DNA of 64,000 nt from Saccharina japonica (GCA_008828725.1 MEHQ01003935.1:155352-219351); one strand, 5' to 3'. Counted from the first letter of the stretch, positions 38,601 to 44,780 are shown. The notes: generated by a model from the sequence alone, not told the origin. Program-made: numbers and translations.

Positions 38601-41600
38601 AGTTTAGGAGCTCCTTCAAGACAGAGAATGTTTGGCCGAAAATCGCTACCGATACTCGTAGCACTCCTCGTTCAGAAATTTCCGGTACGCTGATGAAGCA
38701 TAAGTTATGCATCAGTTGGCCCTTGCTGCTAGCGCACTGATTGCTATGTTATCATTGTGATGGACCTTTACAGCACCGCTGTCCCAAAAACGTCGGAACC
38801 ATGCAACTCGTTGACAGCGTTGATGTAGCATTCCACTCGCCGATGGACCCAGAGCTAAGGGCCCATATTAACGAGTATAAAATGAATTCAATTTGGAAAA
38901 ATAAAAATTCAAATTCGCTTTTCATTGGTCAACACACGCACCAGCACCAAATAATAGGATCTTGGAGTATAATCTTGGATGGTGGTGTGGGTTCTGACCA
39001 ATGAAAAGCGGATTTGATTTGTTTTTTTCCAAATTGTTTTTTTTTTCTTTGTTAAAACGGGCCCTAACCGCGGGGAAAATTAAAATTGTGTTAGTGCGTA
39101 AATGATACTCGGAACAGCGTGGTAGATACGTGCGGGTAGCAGTGGGGTAGAGGATATGAGCGCCAATGTTCCCACGCCTGATAATATTGAGTGGTCTTGG
39201 TTTTATTAAAATCGATCAGAGTCGTGGCGTACCTGGAGTGTTCCAAAACCTTTATTTAGTTGACACAACCAGTCCCTGCGCCCTCGCGAAACAAAGCGCA
39301 AGAAACAAAACACCGGGGTGAGATACAGTGGGAAAACGAGTAGGACGACGATGGTTGGCTCTTAAAAACCTGTTGCTACGGGTTGTCCCTTGATGCATGA
39401 CACACTTGACCCCAAACAAACACGTGCACAATAAAAAAAACGCCTACGTCGAAGACAACCCTTTAAGTGCGCTTTTAGAGGCACGAAGAACATTATTGTT
39501 TACATCGATTTCCGCTTTCGTCATGGGTTGGGGTATCAGTTAATCACTGCTCATTGGCCTGTCTACGTCCGCTGCTCTAAACCGCGTCTAGGTCGAAGGA
39601 AGGTGCAAGCTGGCATGGAACGGAGAAGAAATCGTTCCGAACGGTCCGTTCCCGCCGCTGGGAGAAACAAACCCTTCAAAGTTTCCCTCTCCCGACGAAG
39701 GAAAAGGCCCCCGGGACGACGTCTTGCGCCCTAGCGATACCGATAACGTCGATTCTGCACTCGCAGCCGCTGAATCAACCAGAAGGCTAAGCTACGAGGC
39801 TAGCCCTTTGCCGTCGATAGGCGACGTGAAGTTCTCTTGGCTGGGGAACCGACCACTGGGAGGTGCCACGGTCGCGGGGTCGCACAGGGACTATGACAGT
39901 GGCGATCTCCTACGCAGCGGTGCCCCCAACACGACCAGCAAAGACGATTTGGGACCGACGTCTTCGCGGACGCTATCTCGAGTAGCAGCTGCTGCTGCGA
40001 TGGCTTTGAGTCCACACCGGTCAGGAAAACAAGGCGCGGGCCGTTCGCTCCTGCCGCCATCTTCTTCCCGCGAGCAGCAGCGCGCACGCGTTGCGACCGC
40101 ACTCGATCGCATGGGAGCAGGAGTGATAGAGGTGCGGGAAGCGTTTCAAAGGTGGGTCCCGGGAGCTCAACGAGCCCCTGCCATGGGGCCTCAAAACGAC
40201 GATCCAGGCCATTCAGGGCGTCAGGCGAGACCGGCCAAACCGCTTGTCGGAAGCAGCAATCACAGGGTCAAGGCTTTGGGCTCGGCGAAGGCTACTATTA
40301 TCCCTGAAGCATCAACCATGGGAGTTGCCGATTTGAATGGAGGCGTTTCGCGCGCAATGCAGGAGCTCCGGCTTCCCCTGGAAACCGCGGCAGCTTTCTG
40401 TCAGGAGACCGCCGGAGGGGGGGTAGAAGCGGGGCCACCAGAAGAACTGTCGTTCTCTGAGTTCGTTTCACGATACGCTGGCGCGGCGGGGCTACTGACG
40501 GAATCGCCGGCACACGGTCGAGAGGGTGGGGAGGTATGGGTCGAAGGGCCTGGTGGAAGGTGGGTGGCGATTTCGCGTAGGAAGAGCGAATGCGCCAGGC
40601 GAGTTTTCGACGAACAAGCAGCAGAGCAAGAACAGCAAGACACGAAATCGGACGACGGAGGTACGTAAAGCAAGCTCTGCAGCGGTTGCTATACGATACG
40701 CATGGATGAGACGCGAGCAAAGGTAGAAGTAGCACCCTACTTTGATACCTTTTACCCAATCAGCTGACTGTGATAGAAACGGCAAGCTGCTGTACGGTAG
40801 GCCCGATCCACAAACTCCGTGGCCTGCGGAGGATCTACTTGTAGCGAATGACGTACTTGTAGTAAATTTCACGTACGTCGGACCCAAATATGTTGGGATA
40901 GCTCTTCAGCTGCAAAGGTTGGGCAGGGAGCCCTGTCCTTGGCATTGCACTGTGCTAAAGATTTCAACCCCAATACCTACCGTAGCACGGTTCAGGGGGC
41001 ATGTGATACCACACGCGATTATTTGTTGACTTTATTTTTTGTGTGAGGCTTTCGAATGCCGAGGGTCTCAACGGTTACTTGTCAGCCCACTATACTCTGT
41101 AGAGTGGACAACCTTCATGATGAATACGTGCGAGTCCGAGGAGATACAGTAAAGTCAAAAACGTGTGTGATGATTGTGTATGCACTTCGTATGTGTTTTA
41201 CCACGGGCTCAGTGTTTGAGCCATCGGCAGCAAAACCGAGGGTGCAATGGGTGGACCGATTCCCGCTCGCTGCATCGGGGGTATGTTGCGTGTTGTGTTG
41301 ATACCTACAAGTTACCTACCTACAGCGACGGGATTTCTGGCAGCTCGTATGGGGCACATGCAGGAGGTTTGCCCCACCTTGCACTGAATTCATGGTGTTC
41401 GTCAAAGGTACCTGGTAGAGCTCCACCATGCCCTACCCCTTTGGCATGCTCTTAGCTTTTCTGTACCTGAAGGCCACCTATTACGCTTTGTTGTTCCTTC
41501 TCCCACGCTGTCAGGAGTCGCTTCTGAGAAGAGCCTAGGCAGAGCCGACACCATCCTCGCTCTTAAGGGCCTCCGCCCTGAAATTGCTGAAAGCGGTGTG

Positions 41601-44600
41601 ATGAAGAAGTATTTCGATGTTCGTGGCCGAGTCATCGACGAGCTTTTCGGTGGCCGCGTTTCGTTCCAGGTTCGACGACCAACAGAGTAGAGCTCTGTAG
41701 TCTATTTTTTGTTGGAGCATTCGACCACGTTTGGTTGTCTTCGGCAATCAATACGGTAGATTAATAAGGCATGCCATGCAGCGCCATGATATATATATAC
41801 CAAGGTGCTTCTGTTGGAGCCGTTGACTTCCGGCTGTTCACGTGTGAAACATGGTAGACATTAGGCTGACAACGCCATGTGGAGGGATATATCAAAACAG
41901 GAAGAACACATGCACCGAAACTGTCAAAACCATACACACACTGTCAAGGTTGGTTGTGCTCTCCCCCTCCGCAGTTGTTGCATCAATTTCGCTTTTCACC
42001 TTTCCCAAAAGAGTGCGTCACCCCCTCCCGTCCCCCCCCCCCCCCCCCTCCCCGCACCGATCAGGAGTTCGTCAGGGCGATCGTGCATCTCAAACCGGCG
42101 GCGGTGGGGGTAGATACGGCACATTCCGGCGGCGCCGGCACGACGATGCCAGACACAGCCGCAGTGGTCACAGGTGATCGGAACTCCGGCTCGGAAGCCG
42201 GCACTGATCCACCGTCGATGGGGCGTGTGCCCAGCCCGACGGGGTACTTTGACGGCATGCCCGGCCGGGTTCTCGGCGGCCCCACAACACGGCGGCCTTT
42301 TTCCGACACCGAAGAAGGATCGCATCAACAGCAGTACAGACGAGGTGTCATCAAAAATGAAACTGCGCTTGAAAACGAAAAACATCGGTTCCAGCAGGGA
42401 GAAAAGTCCCCCGGAGGGCTGGCGACGGCGGCAAGACTGCGCCGGGAGCGCGAAGCGATTGAGGAGCGCCGCGCGTGGGTTCAACGGAGGACGACCACCA
42501 CCAAGCGACGTGCGCCCGTTTCTCCTTCTTCTTCTTCGCCACCGCCGCCTTTCGCAGGCGGGATATTGAAGCGTTCACCTCAAGCGATGGCGGAAATACC
42601 ACCTTCGGCTGGTCTTCAATCGGGAAGAAGAAGCGGCAACGACTGGGGTGGCGGCCGCGGTAGACATGCGGAGGAAGCGCCGCTCGCGCGACGTCGCGGG
42701 CGAGAGACAAAATCAGCCGGTGGTGGTGGTGGGACGACAGTGGCGGCGGTTAGCGGCGGGCAGAATAGTCAAAGTGACGCAGAGGAGGACGCGGTTTCTC
42801 GAGCTTTTCGCCGCTATGCGGAGGACCGCGATCTGGACCGTGGCCGCAGCCGCGATCGCGATCTCGACAATCGTGACAGCGACTATCGTGGCGTCGGGTT
42901 AGTCTCGCAACAAGCATCGCCACCACACACCCCGCCCTCCGCAAGTTTATCGCCGACACAACGACTAGGTTCCCTGCGTCGACAGGGAGGGAAACAAGAA
43001 GGCTACGGCGACGATCATTCCCTCTCAAGACGGCAGCGGCGGTGGAAGCAGCGGTATTTGCCTCAAGAGGATGAAGACACCCCCAGGTTATATTTTGGGG
43101 AGCGCGGCAGCGACCAGGGTGATAGCAGCCCCGGGAAAGCAGTAGTAGATGCGGTGGAAATAAGCGGAGGCGACGAGGGCGGGGGGCGCAGCCGGTCATT
43201 CGGTGCTGCAGATTTTGGTAGGGGTAGGAAAGCGAGCCTAGAGGGACATAGTAGGCGTTCAGAGCGAGGTGGGGGTTGGGAGGGAGCGGGGGACGGCGGT
43301 TGTGACGAGGACACGGGGCAGGAGGAGGAGGAGGAGGTTATTGTCGACGAGTTGGAGAGGGATAGAGCTCTTCGGCAGGCCTTCGACATGTACGACCTGA
43401 ACAAGGATGGCTTCATCACGTACCTTGAGGTAAGGACGTGCCTACCTGCACACGCCGGACAGACCACCGGGTCTCTCTACCGCATGACCTACGAGTAGAC
43501 CGATCAAAACAAATATATTATTGATCTTTATGATCTGGCTCATGTTGCCGGGGTGGGAGCCGTAACATTAATCTGCGCTGTTTACTGTAGTAAACTATTT
43601 CCCGAGTTGGGTCTGTATACGATCGTAGTAGAATGAAGCTCACCCTTCATGCGACTCGTCGAACACCTCACGGCGCTTCGCGCTTGGTGCTAGCAATATC
43701 TGCCTGGTCGGTGAAAACCCGACATGCTCCGTCCAGGCATTGTAGGGATGCGAAGGTCTATGGTCATACGACTACGGCCATGCATGAGTATCGAATACCC
43801 CCCCCCCCCCCCCCGGAAGTCTCAAAAGAGTTTGTTGTTAGACAAATGCGTTGTTTCTTCACTTGTTTAACCACCAAAAATGTATCATCCTCCACAGCCA
43901 GCCAATCAGTGACCGATGCTGTGACCGCCACCCTTCCCCTCTCTCTGAAGTCCTACAAAATCAATCGTCTATATTTTCCTCTCTGAAAAATGCCCAAAAG
44001 GGTTGATGATGGCTAAGACACAACAATGTGTTTTGTTTTTCGTTTTTTCAACGCGCGCATGCTGCTCACACCGTGTCTGACTCGATCCGTCTCACTCATT
44101 CCTTTCCGAGCTTGGTGCTGTGATCCCTTTAGAAATCACGAAATATGAAATCACGAATATGAAATCGTCTGGCCCAGAAACGTCTGGGCAGCAGCTGTGG
44201 CAGCATTTTAGTCTGTTTGCGTGTTCTACCAGTCTGTCAGCACCATCCCGTGCTGTACCCGCTTGGTAGTTCCACGAACGCGATGGACCAAAACATGGCT
44301 ACCATGAGTAGAGTGCAATTACCAAACAACCATACATAATATAACCAACACGCCTTATTCTCGCTCACGAACAAACCACGGAATATTCTCGGAAGGTTCC
44401 CTTTCTCTAAGAATCATCTCCGTTTCGTTGTGTATGCCCCCCCCCCGTGTATTTACTTGCCGGTGACCCCGATCGGCAGCTGAAAGCGGTGCTGCGGCAG
44501 CGAGGAGGGAGCGCGTCGGACGTTGAAGTTCGCGCATGGATCGAGAAGCGGGACACCTCCGGGACGGGGGCGGTTGACTTCGCGGATTTTTCGCGGGCGT

Positions 44601-44656
44601 TCGAATTCTCTTCGCAGTCTCACAAGGGCAACCACGACAGCAGCAGCACGCGATAG
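8648..44656 (+). CDS. Giant EF-hand / WD40 / pseudokinase / helical-repeat protein gene (24 exons seen, 5' partial)
   Basis: Assembled by reading open frames between AG acceptors and GT donors and checking phase at each junction. Exons: 8648-8854, 9503-9730, 10292-10633, 11412-11936, 12676-12854, 13348-13807, 14297-14376, 14902-15207, 15552-15943, 16617-16709, 19445-19936, 20638-20851, 22112-23110, 24141-24391, 25937-26446, 27282-27533, 28348-28515, 29901-33134, 33956-34174, 34707-38012, 39592-40660, 41515-41669, 42065-43429, 44480-44656 (TAG 44654-44656). Non-zero phases match at 12854/13348, 20851/22112, 23110/24141 and 40660/41515. Two junctions are unresolved: into 14297, and 15207/15552. 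The product exceeds 5,000 residues: EF-hand-like region, WD40 propeller, degenerate kinase, long helical region, C-terminal EF-hands. I do not recognise a named family; a calcium-responsive scaffold is inference. No start codon was found, so the gene may begin upstream. A split into two neighbouring genes is possible but there is no internal stop. Confidence 0.75.
8890..9010 (+). repeat. Poly-C-tailed family 1 copy
   Basis: GAAAACCCAACGTGCTCCGT ... GCATTGTAGGGATGGCAAGG ... CATGAGTACACCC. Same unit and orientation at 1190-1312, 10150-10236 and 43630-43815; inverted copies at 12020-12195, 16743-16930 and 50.4-51.9 kb. This one lacks the long C run. Confidence 0.8.
9503..9730 (+). CDS. Exon 2
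   Basis: Acceptor TTGCCGCAG, donor CAG|GTGTGT; 76 codons, phase 0. Begins [20 protein letters not shown] and continues with [20 protein letters not shown], an alternating beta-strand pattern around Gly-Pro-Gly and a His-Gly turn, like small beta modules in extracellular or scaffold proteins; I cannot name the family. The exon end and its donor are tandemly duplicated about 125 bases downstream (see findings). Confidence 0.7.
9714..9965 (+). repeat. Tandem duplication of exon 2's 3' edge, with 16-base repeats
   Basis: ATTACCGGAAACGGCAG|GTGTGTG at the end of exon 2 recurs as ATACCGGAAACGGCCGGTGTGT at about 9840, each followed by the same ACTGCGCT(C/A)GATGTGTGTGA interval. Unit about 125 bases. 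It ends in short repeats of CTACAGTGCGGTGCCT (to about 10016). Confidence 0.8.
10137..10236 (+). repeat. Poly-C-tailed family 1 copy in intron 2
   Basis: GCTCCGTCCCGGCATTTTTG ... CGTGCACGACATGATTACAC followed by a C run; a further C run precedes it. Ends about 55 bases before the exon 3 acceptor. Confidence 0.75.
10292..10633 (+). CDS. Exon 3
   Basis: Acceptor AAAAACGCAG, donor GGGGAG|GTGTGC; 114 codons, phase 0. Product starts [20 protein letters not shown], then an Ala/Arg-rich helix ([17 protein letters not shown]) and a basic Ser/Arg tail. A poly-C-tailed dispersed repeat lies about 55 bases before the acceptor. The last 110 bases are also open in another frame, so a local frame error cannot be excluded, but the frame used here matches the next exon's phase. 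Confidence 0.65.
11225..11340 (+). repeat. Poly-C-tailed family 2 copy in intron 3
   Basis: GTCCGTCTCGAAAGGGATGC then GTGGTCAATGGTCAAATGAC and a run of nearly 30 C. Other family 2 copies: 1335-1512, 61735-61870, 61885-61950; inverted 50345-50420 and 51600-51720. Confidence 0.8.
11412..11936 (+). CDS. Exon 4: EF-hand-like segments
   Basis: Acceptor TTTGTACAG, donor CTGCAG|GTAAAG; 175 codons, phase 0. Near residue 80 is [16 protein letters not shown], the pattern of an EF-hand beta strand and exiting helix. Near residue 130 is [20 protein letters not shown] followed by LTELRAA, an EF-hand-like helix-loop-helix with a poorly conserved calcium loop. An acidic Gly/Glu linker separates them. Calcium binding is uncertain because loop positions 1 and 3 are not clearly Asp. 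Confidence 0.75.
12020..12195 (-). repeat. Family 1 copy, inverted, in intron 4
   Basis: GTACTCGTGTTACGCATGGC ... GCAATGCCGCGACGGAGCAC ... GTGAAGCGCCGTGAGGTGTT; here the C-rich end would be on the strand opposite to the gene. Intron 4 otherwise shows nothing. Confidence 0.75.
12676..12854 (+). CDS. Exon 5: EF-hand half
   Basis: Acceptor CAATGCAG, donor CGAAG|GTGAGG; phase 0 in, phase 2 out. Encodes [17 protein letters not shown], the exit-helix signature of an EF-hand, and ends in [12 protein letters not shown], the entering helix of the next one. It completes across the intron into [10 protein letters not shown] of exon 6; the phase-2 match supports the splice. Confidence 0.75.
13348..13807 (+). 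CDS. Exon 6: EF-hand loop and helical region
   Basis: Strongly C-rich acceptor (CCCTCCAG), donor GAG|GTGAGG; one leftover base then 153 codons. Starts [11 protein letters not shown], an EF-hand loop with Asp-Ser-Asp-Asn-Gly. A Ser-rich linker is followed by [15 protein letters not shown], resembling the segment after a degenerate second EF-hand, then a Gly-rich stretch and [17 protein letters not shown] regulatory calcium module ahead of the WD40 repeats is a reasonable inference. Confidence 0.75.
14297..14376 (+). CDS. Exon 6b (candidate): leads into WD40 blade
   Basis: Small exon found by content. Ends at an ideal donor GCG|GTGAGT in phase 0. Encodes [18 protein letters not shown] then PGFDTPPA, which reads smoothly into [16 protein letters not shown] of the next exon as one propeller strand set. 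The acceptor (TATTGAAG) is plausible, but its phase does not fit the visible end of exon 6, so another small exon may lie between 13.8 and 14.3 kb, or the left boundary is wrong. Confidence 0.55.
14385..14885. repeat. (ACCGTT)n hexanucleotide array filling an intron
   Basis: About 500 bases of ACCGTT/CCGTTA/GCCGTT units with an internal stretch in the opposite sense (GGTTAC, about 14630-14680). Lies between donor GCG|GTGAGT at 14376 and acceptor GATAG| at 14901. Not the vertebrate or plant telomere unit. Confidence 0.95.
14902..15207 (+). CDS. Exon 7: WD40-like blade
   Basis: Acceptor CTACGATAG directly after the (ACCGTT)n array. Product begins [20 protein letters not shown] then EVKVYDA, the strand-turn-strand of a WD40 blade ending in a YDA/WDA dipeptide position. 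Then a polar insert. Donor choice is unclear: GGG|GTAGCG at 15207 is phase 0, but the next exon needs phase 1, which T|GTGGGG at 15203 would give. Confidence 0.65.
15552..15943 (+). CDS. Exon 8: WD40 blades
   Basis: Acceptor CCAACACTCAG, donor GAG|GTGCGC. Contains [20 protein letters not shown] followed by HE, a WD40 blade (leading strand, GD, RCVRF in place of the VRVWD strand), and later [20 protein letters not shown] then GRAE, the next blade, which continues across the intron. Starts with two leftover bases. Confidence 0.7.
16040..16310 (+). repeat. GATCTAC-type dispersed repeat, copy 1
   Basis: Order of short blocks (GATCTA...AGATCGTAACGTGC...CATATC...AGACC/ATACC GTGCAGG...CCCGGCAACA...AGGAATATATCTG) is shared with 61262-61440 and partly with 34485-34570. 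Confidence 0.6.
16617..16709 (+). CDS. Exon 9: WD40 strand D plus GH of next blade
   Basis: Acceptor CGGGACAG, donor CAG|GTGATG; 31 codons, phase 0. Encodes [20 protein letters not shown] then [11 protein letters not shown]: the outer strand of one blade, the Gly-His dipeptide that precedes WD40 strand A, and strand A of the next blade. It connects to the next exon's [14 protein letters not shown] to make a textbook blade. Confidence 0.85.
16743..17290 (-). repeat. 550-base composite repeat unit, copy A
   Basis: Starts with a G run and family 1 sequence, then AGCTTCAATGAGTTAATTT, GGCCACTTCCGGAGACAGCA, GTGATACGACCATTCCC, an A-rich piece, TGGTTGTCTAGCTCACGCAG and ends CTATAAATATATCATATAT plus another G run. 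Two further copies are adjacent at 50407-50966 and 50967-51545. Confidence 0.85.
17355..17600. repeat. MITE-like inverted repeat
   Basis: GTAGGGACCACACCCTGGAC ... AATAGCCTATTGAA near 17368-17402 is matched in inverse orientation by TTCAGTAGGCTATTGTCCAA ... GGTGTGGTAGGGACCCA near 17552-17592, arms of about 40 bases, separated by roughly 150 bases. Confidence 0.7.
17620..19120. repeat. Cluster of palindromic GAGCTCCTCA-TGAGGAGCTC elements
   Basis: Imperfect palindromes at about 17626-17643, 18045, 18593-18606, 18806-18825, 18979-19003 and 19092-19112, often followed by CAGAAAA and, 20-40 bases later, by a CCGTA(A/G)(C/T)ATG(T/C)G block. Between them lies AT-rich intron with no exon seen (includes a 9-base tandem CAGCGCATA at 18879-18911). 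Confidence 0.65.
19150..19192. repeat. AT dinucleotide tract
   Basis: Interrupted (AT)n run in intron 9. Confidence 0.9.
19445..19936 (+). CDS. Exon 10: canonical WD40 blade and polar insert
   Basis: Acceptor ACGGCTCCAG, donor GAG|GTGCAG; 164 codons, phase 0. Opens [20 protein letters not shown], the clearest WD40 signature in the gene (structural Asp and terminal WD). A charged insert of about 100 residues follows, then [19 protein letters not shown], which leads into the YDDG module of the next exon. The preceding intron (2.7 kb) is full of dispersed repeats. Confidence 0.85.
20638..20851 (+). CDS. Exon 11: YDDG (Tudor/SH3-like) module
   Basis: Acceptor CGTTCAG, donor GGAG|GTAAGA; phase 0 in, phase 1 out. 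Begins [20 protein letters not shown]. 'V-x-Y-D-D-G-x-x-E-x-G-V' is seen in small SH3/Tudor-like barrels that include 'RYDDGDxE' strands; the assignment is by pattern only. An earlier acceptor at 20600 would add 12 residues but needs a different incoming phase. Confidence 0.75.
21098..21415. repeat. AGTAATAGTC decamer array
   Basis: About 30 imperfect copies of AGTAATAGTC/AGTATTAGTC in intron 11. The rest of intron 11 (20852-22111) shows only a palindromic element near 21640. Confidence 0.9.
22112..23110 (+). CDS. Exon 12: second set of WD40 blades
   Basis: Acceptor TTCTACTCAG, donor CCG|GTGAGT; phase 1 in and out, both matching neighbours. An Ala-rich helical start ([20 protein letters not shown]) precedes [20 protein letters not shown] then RWD, and [20 protein letters not shown] then RVRLWDP, two good WD40 blades. 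The second half is Gly/Asn-rich and ends with beta-rich sequence ([20 protein letters not shown]). Confidence 0.85.
23200..23335 (+). repeat. Short tandem duplication in intron 12
   Basis: CAGCATGCTGGAGCACGATC ... AATATCGACAG and CAGCATACTGGAGAACGATC ... AATTATCGACAG, unit about 65 bases. The remainder of intron 12 (23111-24140) shows nothing else. Confidence 0.75.
24141..24391 (+). CDS. Exon 13
   Basis: Acceptor TTTCCCCCAG, donor CAACAG|GTAAGG; two leftover bases (matches the previous phase 1), phase 0 out. Encodes [20 protein letters not shown] then [20 protein letters not shown], beta-rich and possibly a last propeller blade, and an Arg/Ala-rich helix. No named domain. Confidence 0.75.
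24535..24630 (+). repeat. Partial copy of the 215-450 / 44133-44370 repeat
   Basis: GCGATCAGCCAAACAATGGC ... CCATGA ... ACAACAAAC matches the GCGATGGACCAAAACATGGC part at 44280. Intron 13 beyond this (to 25936) is T-rich with no exon recognised. Confidence 0.5.
25937..26446 (+). CDS. Exon 14
   Basis: Acceptor CCCCGCCAG, donor CAG|GTGAGA; 170 codons, phase 0. Starts [20 protein letters not shown] then [20 protein letters not shown]: a 'G-x-x-F-A-V-F-Y' strand pattern resembling an SH3/Tudor-like barrel opening, followed by a Gly-rich linker and an Ala-rich helix ([18 protein letters not shown]). The ATG at 25937 coincides with the exon edge; it could be read as an independent start but phase fits continuation. 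Confidence 0.7.
27282..27533 (+). CDS. Exon 15
   Basis: Acceptor CGCTCCCCCAG, donor AAG|GTTGGA; 84 codons, phase 0. Arg/Ala-rich, mostly helical: [20 protein letters not shown] and [21 protein letters not shown] second possible donor (CCAA|GTAAAA, about 27559) would extend the exon. No domain recognised. Confidence 0.65.
28150..28222 (-). repeat. Possible second tRNA-like element head
   Basis: Minus strand shows a D-arm-like TAGCTCAAATGGTAGAAAGC followed by GGGTTAGAACTC, a poor box B. Weak; may be chance. Confidence 0.25.
28348..28515 (+). CDS. Exon 16
   Basis: Acceptor CGGTGTAG, donor TTTCAG|GTAAGG (consensus); 56 codons, phase 0. Helical, basic: [20 protein letters not shown], then [20 protein letters not shown] and [14 protein letters not shown], which continues into [10 protein letters not shown] of exon 17. 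Confidence 0.75.
28775..28850. repeat. GGTAATTACC palindromic repeats
   Basis: Five overlapping copies of CCGGGTAATTACC / GGTAATTACCGGG, each self-complementary, in intron 16. The rest of intron 16 (28516-29900) shows only a CCCTCCCCT run at about 29655-29693. Confidence 0.85.
29901..33134 (+). CDS. Exon 17: degenerate protein kinase domain with an EF-hand-like insert
   Basis: One 1,078-codon exon; acceptor GCCGTACAG, donor GAG|GTACGT, phase 0. Kinase landmarks in order: an N-lobe-like [10 protein letters not shown] (about 30886), with Leu where the VAIK lysine should be; catalytic-loop equivalent [12 protein letters not shown] (about 31300-31335), keeping Asp but with Thr in place of Asn; AFS (31365-31373) in place of DFG; PPE (about 31464-31472) for [17 protein letters not shown] (about 31614-31655), the helix-F DxWxxG motif; and [15 protein letters not shown] (about 32600-32640), the RP signature. 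Between helix F and the end lies a large insert with [20 protein letters not shown], an EF-hand-like helix-loop. Loss of VAIK Lys, Asn and the DFG Asp predicts a pseudokinase; that is inference from motif positions. Confidence 0.85.
33285..33560 (+). repeat. 85-base tandem repeat, about 3 copies
   Basis: CTACGACCTAGGTACTGCTC ... CACCCTAGAACCTGCC ... GAAACTCGATGAATAATC. CTACGACYTA starts at 33371, 33456 and 33541; the last two units are nearly identical. Confidence 0.9.
33956..34174 (+). CDS. Exon 18: helical repeat segment
   Basis: Acceptor ACACTGTCAG, donor AGG|GTGCGT; 73 codons, phase 0. Encodes [20 protein letters not shown] then [20 protein letters not shown], two amphipathic helices of the armadillo/HEAT kind, which fit the helical region of the next exon. 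Confidence 0.75.
34707..38012 (+). CDS. Exon 19: 1,102-codon helical (ARM/HEAT-like) region
   Basis: Acceptor CTCCGTGCAG, donor GAG|GTGAGA, phase 0. After a polar, Asp/Glu-rich 150 residues it is dominated by Leu/Ala-rich helices spaced like ARM/HEAT repeats, for example [57 protein letters not shown] and [18 protein letters not shown]. The last 200 residues are low complexity, followed by a compact alpha/beta end ([20 protein letters not shown] then [20 protein letters not shown]). Probably a protein-interaction solenoid; the repeat family is not certain. Confidence 0.8.
38222..38620 (+). repeat. About 60-base tandem repeat built on TATTGGGTAGTTTCTCAG
   Basis: Seven to eight degenerate copies of TATTGGGTAGTTTCTCAGTT-AGGCGCCCCTTCAGTCAACGGCAC. 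Single copies of the same core occur at 33605 and, inverted, at 18590-18612. The rest of intron 19 (38013-39591) has no recognised feature. Confidence 0.9.
39592..40660 (+). CDS. Exon 20: disordered linker with EF-hand-like end
   Basis: Acceptor CGCGTCTAG at 39589-39591, donor GGAG|GTACGT; phase 0 in, phase 1 out. The frame opens [20 protein letters not shown], well upstream of the nearest start-like codon. Mostly Ser/Ala/Arg-rich and probably disordered. Near the end, [17 protein letters not shown] is an EF-hand strand-plus-helix signature, preceded by the helix [16 protein letters not shown]. Confidence 0.75.
41515..41669 (+). CDS. Exon 21: EF-hand loop
   Basis: Not a long open frame by itself; found from splice sites. 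Acceptor CACGCTGTCAG, donor TTCCAG|GTTCGA; two leftover bases match the previous phase 1. Encodes [20 protein letters not shown] then [20 protein letters not shown] and GRVSFQ. With EFVRAIVHL of the next exon this makes a full EF-hand-like unit with an atypical long loop. Confidence 0.8.
42065..43429 (+). CDS. Exon 22: disordered region ending in a canonical EF-hand
   Basis: Acceptor after a run of C (CACCGATCAG), donor GAG|GTAAGG; 455 codons, phase 0. Starts [12 protein letters not shown] long low-complexity region follows, with charged RD/RS-rich stretches ([16 protein letters not shown]) and an acidic [14 protein letters not shown]. It ends [20 protein letters not shown] then E: a canonical EF-hand with loop Asp-Leu-Asn-Lys-Asp-Gly-Phe-Ile, predicted to bind calcium. 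Confidence 0.85.
43630..43815 (+). repeat. Poly-C-tailed family 1 copy, longest sense-oriented form
   Basis: Begins GAAGCTCACCCTTCATGCGA ... CACCTCACGGCGCTTCGCGC ... CTGCCTGGTCGGTGAAAACC ... ATGCATGAG and ends in a C run, within intron 22. Confidence 0.85.
44133..44370 (+). repeat. Dispersed 230-base repeat, copy 2
   Basis: Shares TCACGAAATAT, TCTGGCCCAG, GTGTTCTACCAGTCT, CACCRTYCCGTGC, CGCTTGGTAGTTCCAC with 215-450. Confidence 0.75.
44480..44656 (+). CDS. Exon 23 (last): C-terminal EF-hand and stop
   Basis: Acceptor CGATCGGCAG, phase 0, TAG at 44654-44656. Encodes [20 protein letters not shown] then [20 protein letters not shown] and F: the linker and second EF-hand of a pair with exon 22, loop Asp-Thr-Ser-Gly-Thr-Gly-Ala-Val-Asp. 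A short Ser/His tail precedes the stop. The (GGGTC)n array begins about 125 bases downstream; no clear AATAAA signal was seen. Confidence 0.85.
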   Translation: MKAVLRQRGGSASDVEVRAWIEKRDTSGTGAVDFADFSRAFEFSSQSHKGNHDSSSTR

Positions 44657-44780
44657 GGTTGTCCCTCGCTTGTCGCACTTTTGTTTTCTTAGGTTGCATG
44701 ATGTAATGTATGTACGTCCTCCTTTCCGATTAATTAGTGGTAAACTGGGATTTCCAGGGCTGTTCAGGGGTCATGACCCG

